From assembly GCA_937900485.1 (NCBI GenBank), contig CALCEL010000008.1, positions 1 through 19,401 on the forward strand: a stretch of 19,401 nt of DNA, given 5' to 3'. The position numbers were made by a program, and so were the translations under genes. Every line of letters begins with the position of its first letter. The first letter of the stretch is position 1. The notes beneath the pieces were generated by a model, which was not told where the DNA came from, did no database searches, and worked only from the letters and a program-made list of their open reading frames with translations. Origin of the DNA: an uncultured Prevotellaceae bacterium (GTDB taxonomy: Bacteria > Bacteroidota > Bacteroidia > Bacteroidales > Bacteroidaceae). Below, piece by piece: positions 16,457-19,401 of the stretch.

Positions 16457-16954
16457 TCATTCATAAGACGCATCGATGTCGAGTGTTGGCGACGTGGTCG
16501 GTTGCAGACGTGAGCGCATGGTGGCCGTATCGACCACACGAGTAACGTAACGTTCTACACTCTCGTTCAGTTCTGCGTGGTTGTGGTTCGTCACGCTGTC
16601 CGTGAGCATGAGCGTTGTGAAGTTCTGCCCATTGAGCGATGCAAGCGCCTGATGAATAGAGTCGATGAGGTCGAAGTAGTCGAGCGCATCATCCAGACGG
16701 GTGTCAGCATGTCCGGCTGTGTAGTTCTTGGTCCTGGTTATGATGTGGAGGCGTACCGGTATGTCGGCCTGTGTGACATGATGCGCCAACTGGTGCACTT
16801 CGTAGGGTTCGAACTCGATAAACACGGACGGTGTAGGCCATGCGGTCATCTGAGTGACTTCCGTCAGGTGTTCATTCCAAAGATCGATGTATCGCACTGC
16901 AGCCACATCGGTCTTAATCTTATTGGCAATTGCCAAAAAAAGTTGTTTTCGCAT
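16457..16954 (-). CDS. Phage tail-terminator-like protein (Mu-like phage)
   Basis: A 165-residue protein directly downstream of the Mu G-like gene, 25 bases after it. It starts with a helix (MRKQLFLAIANKIKTDV). A strand-rich core follows with PSVFIEFEP and PVRLHIITRT, then the helix DDALDYFDLIDSIHQALASL and further strands (RYVTRVVDT). This order of helix, strands, long helix and strands, together with the length and position, fits tail-terminator or tail-completion proteins such as Mu gp37-type and HK97-type family members. I recognise no specific signature, so the functional label is an inference. Confidence 0.6.
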   Translation of the reverse strand: MRKQLFLAIANKIKTDVAAVRYIDLWNEHLTEVTQMTAWPTPSVFIEFEPYEVHQLAHHVTQADIPVRLHIITRTKNYTAGHADTRLDDALDYFDLIDSIHQALASLNGQNFTTLMLTDSVTNHNHAELNESVERYVTRVVDTATMRSRLQPTTSPTLDIDASYE

Positions 16955-16979
16955 TGAGTGAAGAGTTAAGAATTAAGAA

Positions 16980-17435
16980 TTACGGGCGGAGCGCTTTTGC
17001 AAGGTCGTTAGCGAGGTTCGTCATGTTGTCGGTGATGACACTCTGCACTATGCGTCTTGTGTCGGGTCCGTCCCCAATGAACTGGCGTTGCGGCATGTCG
17101 AAGCGTCGCATGTGAGCCTTGACGCTGGCAGTCTTGCCCGACTTTGTACGCCTGTAATGCGCCTTGACCGACTTCAGTCCTCTACCGCCTTCGTTATGGA
17201 TGGTGGCATACGGCACGTTCGAAGTGAAGCGTACGCCGTGGTCCGTCTCGTGCGCCTTGATAGAGCGTCGCAAGGCTCCCGTCACCATGAGTAGCGTGCC
17301 CTTCGGGTTGTGGTATCGTCGTGGCGTCCATCGCTTGCTGAAGAACGCTTTACGTTCAAAGTTACGGTCGAACTCTTCGGAGAGTTCCACCCGGAGGTCG
17401 GAGATGAGCCGACGGAGGAATTTTCTTTTAGCCAT
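16980..17435 (-). CDS. Phage virion morphogenesis protein (Mu gpG-like)
   Basis: A 151-residue protein from the ATG at 17435. The longer frame to 17477 crosses a plus-strand promoter and adds a non-conserved segment. The C-terminal third carries the family signature (M)PQRQFIGDGPDT, and the central GALRRSIKAHE...YATIHNEGG block is also typical of phage virion/tail morphogenesis proteins. In Mu, gpG acts in head-tail joining and tail completion. The protein is very basic. It is co-directional with the F-like gene, but about 550 bases of insert lie between them. Confidence 0.85.
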   Translation of the reverse strand: MAKRKFLRRLISDLRVELSEEFDRNFERKAFFSKRWTPRRYHNPKGTLLMVTGALRRSIKAHETDHGVRFTSNVPYATIHNEGGRGLKSVKAHYRRTKSGKTASVKAHMRRFDMPQRQFIGDGPDTRRIVQSVITDNMTNLANDLAKALRP

Positions 17436-17443
17436 ATTATTCG

Positions 17444-17451
17444 TATCTTTG
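17444..17451 (+). promoter_or_regulatory. -7 promoter element for the moron-like gene
   Basis: TATCTTTG lies 18 bases before the ATG at 17469 on the plus strand. It gives the opposite-strand insert its own transcription inside the head-gene operon. No exact -33 TTG is seen at the expected distance. Confidence 0.6.
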
Positions 17452-17468
17452 CGACAAAAACGAAAGTT

Positions 17469-17804
17469 ATGAAGCAATTTGAATTTGACATTAAAGTGCT
17501 TGACATCTTCCTCAAGATGTTTGATGAGGAGAACAAGTTCATCTCATACGAGACAATAGCCAAGAATACACCGCCATCAATAGCCTACGAGGATTATATG
17601 TTTGCGGTTCTTGTGGAAGAAGGCTTGCTTAAGCAAAACAAATACGGCTACGAGATAACCTCCAAAGGACTCATGTTTCGAAATAAAGGAGGCTTTGCAG
17701 CCGTAAGGCGCAGGGAGCGGTACGACCGTGCCATTACGATTGTGACTACAGTAAGCAGCGTTATCGCAGCCCTTACAGGTATCCTTTCTCTCTGCCTCAA
17801 TTAG
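17469..17804 (+). CDS. Small winged-helix/membrane protein, moron-like cargo gene
   Basis: A 111-residue protein in no family I can name. Residues 22-76 look like a winged helix-turn-helix (FISYETIAKN, then YEDYMFAVLVEEGLL and KYGYEITSKGLMF, the last resembling a wing). Residues 77-87 are basic (RRRERYDR). Residues 88-110 form a single hydrophobic segment (AITIVTTVSSVIAALTGILS) that ends two residues from the C-terminus, so the protein is probably tail-anchored in the inner membrane. It runs opposite to the head genes between the F-like and G-like genes, with its own -7 element and a candidate terminator at 17820-17846. That layout is typical of phage morons, which often serve the host or exclude other phages. 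Function unknown. The ATG at 17469 is chosen for its position just after the promoter. Confidence 0.75.
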   Translation: MKQFEFDIKVLDIFLKMFDEENKFISYETIAKNTPPSIAYEDYMFAVLVEEGLLKQNKYGYEITSKGLMFRNKGGFAAVRRRERYDRAITIVTTVSSVIAALTGILSLCLN

Positions 17805-17873
17805 AGCATCGAGACGTATGAACGCCGTGTGACGTTCCCATTTTTTCAGTTCTTCTTTATCTTTTCTGTTCAT
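17577..17873 (-). CDS. Doubtful Cys-containing small ORF antisense to the moron-like gene
   Basis: A 98-residue frame from the ATG at 17873, in the same direction as the head genes. The first 23 residues (MNRKDKEELKKWERHTAFIR and three more) lie outside the opposite gene and look like a real protein start. They are followed by a metal-site-like CKGCDNAAYC. The rest is antisense to the moron-like gene and ends in a hydrophobic, unconvincing tail. It may be the decayed remains of a gene that once lay between F and G, or pure chance. Of the two overlapping frames I trust the plus-strand one. Confidence 0.25.
   Translation of the reverse strand: MNRKDKEELKKWERHTAFIRLDALIEAERKDTCKGCDNAAYCSHNRNGTVVPLPAPYGCKASFISKHESFGGYLVAVFVLLKQAFFHKNRKHIILVGY
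17820..17846 (+). terminator. Weak terminator after the moron-like gene
   Basis: GAACG and CGTTC pair around an eight-base loop and are followed by CCA and six Ts, 16 bases after the stop codon. The stem is short, so this is tentative. Confidence 0.35.
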
Positions 17874-17877
17874 ATCC

Positions 17878-17908
17878 TTGGTAGTTAAATAAATGATGTT
17901 TATATTTG
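17878..17908 (+). promoter_or_regulatory. Promoter for the structured RNA candidate
   Basis: The -7 box TATATTTG (17901-17908) and TTG (17878-17880), 20 bases upstream, fit the Bacteroidetes -33/-7 arrangement. Transcription would start at about 17914-17916, which is exactly where the hairpin begins. Confidence 0.5.
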
Positions 17909-17915
17909 CAACATC

Positions 17916-17987
17916 AAAAAGCAAATTTCCAAGTTATCGTTTAGGGCGAAAGCCCACACTGCGAAGGCGACGGGAGATTTGCTTTTT
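17916..17987 (+). ncRNA. Compact structured RNA candidate between phage F-like and moron genes
   Basis: Bases 17916-17930 (AAAAAGCAAATTTCC) pair with 17973-17987 to give a 15-bp closing stem with one T-G wobble. The enclosed 42 bases contain GGGC-GAAA-GCCC (17944-17955), a stem capped by a GNRA tetraloop, and CGT/ACG (38-40 with 70-72 in the 179xx numbering), which could close a small multiloop. The 3' arm ends in five Ts followed by ACTTTTT, a terminator-like end, and a promoter lies directly upstream. Read as plain DNA it could also act as a bidirectional terminator, because the outer arms are A5/T5; the internal structure and the promoter argue for a discrete RNA. It overlaps the stop codon of the F-like gene by two bases. 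I do not recognise an RNA family. Confidence 0.5.
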
Positions 17988-19239
17988 ACTTTTTATATAG
18001 TCTCATGTAATGCAGGAAGCGACCGTCTGCATTGCGCTTAACCTTAAATTCGACACGGTACTCCTTACCATCATACTGCCATACTTCAAAGACTGCATCG
18101 GGATGGTCTTTGGATGGTTCGTCGTAAAGCTTCGTTGCCTTGGCAAGCATATCATGTGCCTTGCGGGCATAGGCAAGACGCACAGGATAGAGGTCGCTCT
18201 CTGGATGCTTGGCAACACACTCCTTATAGAATGACTTATTGACAAACACAGTACCATCTGGCATGCTTACATCGAAACGCTTGGCTGAGAACTTGCCCAC
18301 CTTGACTGTTGGCATATTGCTCTTGTACCATGCTTCGAGTTCCCTGCGCTGTCTTCTGACGAACTCATCAGAAGCAACCTTGCTTACGGTCCTGCCGTCT
18401 GAAGTTGGTGTCTTGTAGTACGGATGTTTAGGCGGGAAGAGCTTCATTTGCTTTCCCGGGTTGAAGCGGAACATCTGCTGCTTGACGCTTGCGGTACAGT
18501 TGTCACCTCGCTTCATGGCAAGGTCGGGGTCGCTGAGAGGGTACTTGCCCTTGCGTACCTGTACGACGGTGCAACGGCATCCCCATCCGTTAGGTGGGTA
18601 GTACTTGTCCCAGAACGGGTCAGATTGTGGAAGTGTGGTACCGTGAAGCAGTCGGTGGGCTTCACGCACATGAAGGTCCTGAGCTGTGCGGTACTGGAGG
18701 TCGTAACGGTCGCCATCCCTTTCAATGTCCACCCATTTAGCCGCCATCTGTGACGCGCCTACTGCCTGCTGGTACTCGGCACGGAGGTAGTTGACATTAT
18801 AGCTGTCATTGACCGCCTTCACATCATCCTTAAACTGTCTGAACGGTTTGATGTTACCATCTTCAGCGACCAGCGACAAGCCAATCTCGCGCATAGCATG
18901 GAAGGTCTTGAAGCCGGAGAACGTGAACGTGTTCTCCTCCAAGGCATAGCGGAGCGTGTCGGACACATCGGTAGGCAACTGCGTGTTGACACCCTCAGCG
19001 AGCACATTAGCAGTCTCAACGATGACGCGCCGTGCCTCCTTGCTGCGTAACTGCGAGACGGTAAATCGTCCGTCCTTATATATCAGGTCGGCAAGAGCAT
19101 CAAACAAACCTTGCAGATTGGCCGTGTCGGGCATGTTGTCCTGAGCGAGTGTCAGCCGATCAGCGCCGTAGAGACTGTCGAGAGCCTCATGGAAAGCCCC
19201 ATACTGCCTTCTGCGAGTGAGCAGAAGCGAGGGGCTCAT
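17986..19239 (-). CDS. Phage head morphogenesis protein (Mu gpF-like) with C-terminal PBECR-type nuclease domain
   Basis: A 417-residue minor head protein. The Mu F-like domain (about residues 90-230) contains AREAHRLL-like DLHVREAHRLLHG and the diagnostic Cys pair in PPNGWGCRCTVVQV (C221, C223). After a linker (FRFNPGKQMKLFPP, a common junction) comes a separate C-terminal domain of about 95 residues with FDVSMPDGTVFVNKSFYKE, an AYARKAHDMLAKATKLYDEP helix and strands EVWQYDGKEYRVEFKV and FLHYMRLYKK. Its layout resembles the phage Barnase-EndoU-ColicinE5/D-RelE-like (PBECR) nuclease domains often attached to such proteins. The Mu F call is firm, the nuclease call is an inference. The ATG at 19239 overlaps the portal stop by ATGA. 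Confidence 0.87.
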   Translation of the reverse strand: MSPSLLLTRRRQYGAFHEALDSLYGADRLTLAQDNMPDTANLQGLFDALADLIYKDGRFTVSQLRSKEARRVIVETANVLAEGVNTQLPTDVSDTLRYALEENTFTFSGFKTFHAMREIGLSLVAEDGNIKPFRQFKDDVKAVNDSYNVNYLRAEYQQAVGASQMAAKWVDIERDGDRYDLQYRTAQDLHVREAHRLLHGTTLPQSDPFWDKYYPPNGWGCRCTVVQVRKGKYPLSDPDLAMKRGDNCTASVKQQMFRFNPGKQMKLFPPKHPYYKTPTSDGRTVSKVASDEFVRRQRRELEAWYKSNMPTVKVGKFSAKRFDVSMPDGTVFVNKSFYKECVAKHPESDLYPVRLAYARKAHDMLAKATKLYDEPSKDHPDAVFEVWQYDGKEYRVEFKVKRNADGRFLHYMRLYKK

Positions 19240-19401
19240 CCGAAAAAAGAGTCTGGCTCAGGCTTAGTCTTAGCCTTTATGACAGGCAAATTGTAGTTGT
19301 CGATGAAATACTGAGGGTCAACATCATAATGCTGCAGCACGAGCGAGAGGATGTCACGCTGCTCTGTTGGCGAGAGGTCACGTGTGGTGTCCCACTCGAA
19401 G
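19236..19401 (-). CDS. C-terminal end of phage portal protein (DUF935/Mu gp29-like), cut by window edge
   Basis: The frame enters at the window edge and ends ...IKAKTKPEPDSFFG followed by TGA at 19236-19238. About 54 codons are visible, including SPTEQRDILSLVLQHYDVDP and QYFIDNYNLPV. This resembles the end of DUF935 portal proteins, in which a predicted helix is followed by a short domain stating where the protein folds onto itself. Position directly upstream of and overlapping the Mu F-like gene is the canonical portal position in Mu-like phages and is the main support. Confidence 0.65.
   Translation of the reverse strand, partial: FEWDTTRDLSPTEQRDILSLVLQHYDVDPQYFIDNYNLPVIKAKTKPEPDSFFG

Noticed and set aside
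16923..16936. Perfect 14-base palindrome TTGGCAATTGCCAA near the start of the tail gene
   Set aside because: It lies inside the coding sequence for AIANK and is readily explained by codon content; no T-tract or promoter accompanies it in a useful orientation.
1..19401. CRISPR arrays, tRNA or rRNA genes, insertion sequences
   Set aside because: No regularly spaced direct repeats, no cloverleaf with CCA or T-loop signature, and no transposase frame were found by reading both strands.

Overview
The window reads as a Bacteroidales chromosome, most likely a Prevotella/Segatella-type gut organism. The evidence is the proteins (DUF3256, DUF6057-like and S9 dipeptidyl-peptidase genes), the repeated Bacteroidetes -7 promoter element TAnnTTTG ahead of transcription units, the absence of strong Shine-Dalgarno sequences, and a Mu-like prophage of the Bacteroidetes kind at the right end. 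The genus is an inference from protein resemblance; no rRNA gene is present.

Left part (about 500-10,970): one long minus-strand run of seven genes that looks like a single operon. A TATCTTTG promoter lies at 10,963-10,970. In transcription order it encodes a large DUF6057-like membrane protein, a lipoprotein with a CXXCH heme motif and a PD40/WD40-like propeller, a second shorter DUF6057-like protein, a secreted S9 dipeptidyl-peptidase, a MATE exporter, TruA tRNA pseudouridine synthase and an EamA transporter. Several joints are 4-base ATGA overlaps. Bases 1-508 hold no convincing gene but do hold a strong hairpin that may end the operon.

Middle (about 11,150-15,551): a divergent GH35 beta-galactosidase with its own promoter and intrinsic terminator. 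Next come a minus-strand PAP2 phosphatase whose C-terminal half looks like an outer-membrane beta-barrel, and a divergent small secreted DUF3256 protein.

Right part (about 15,552-19,401): a piece of a Mu-like prophage starting just after the DUF3256 stop codon. The phage side begins with an N-terminally truncated DUF3164 gene, so the usual transposase end is missing at this junction. A small plus-strand phage gene and a 17-bp bidirectional terminator follow. Beyond it the minus-strand head genes run leftward from the window edge: portal C-terminus, Mu F-like head protein with a probable C-terminal PBECR-type nuclease domain, Mu G-like virion morphogenesis protein and a tail-terminator-like protein. 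Between F and G sits a plus-strand insert with its own promoter, a small winged-helix/membrane protein (moron-like), and a second promoter feeding a compact structured RNA candidate of about 72 nt. The best leads for something undescribed are this F/G insert and the DUF6057-heme-lipoprotein-DUF6057 trio.
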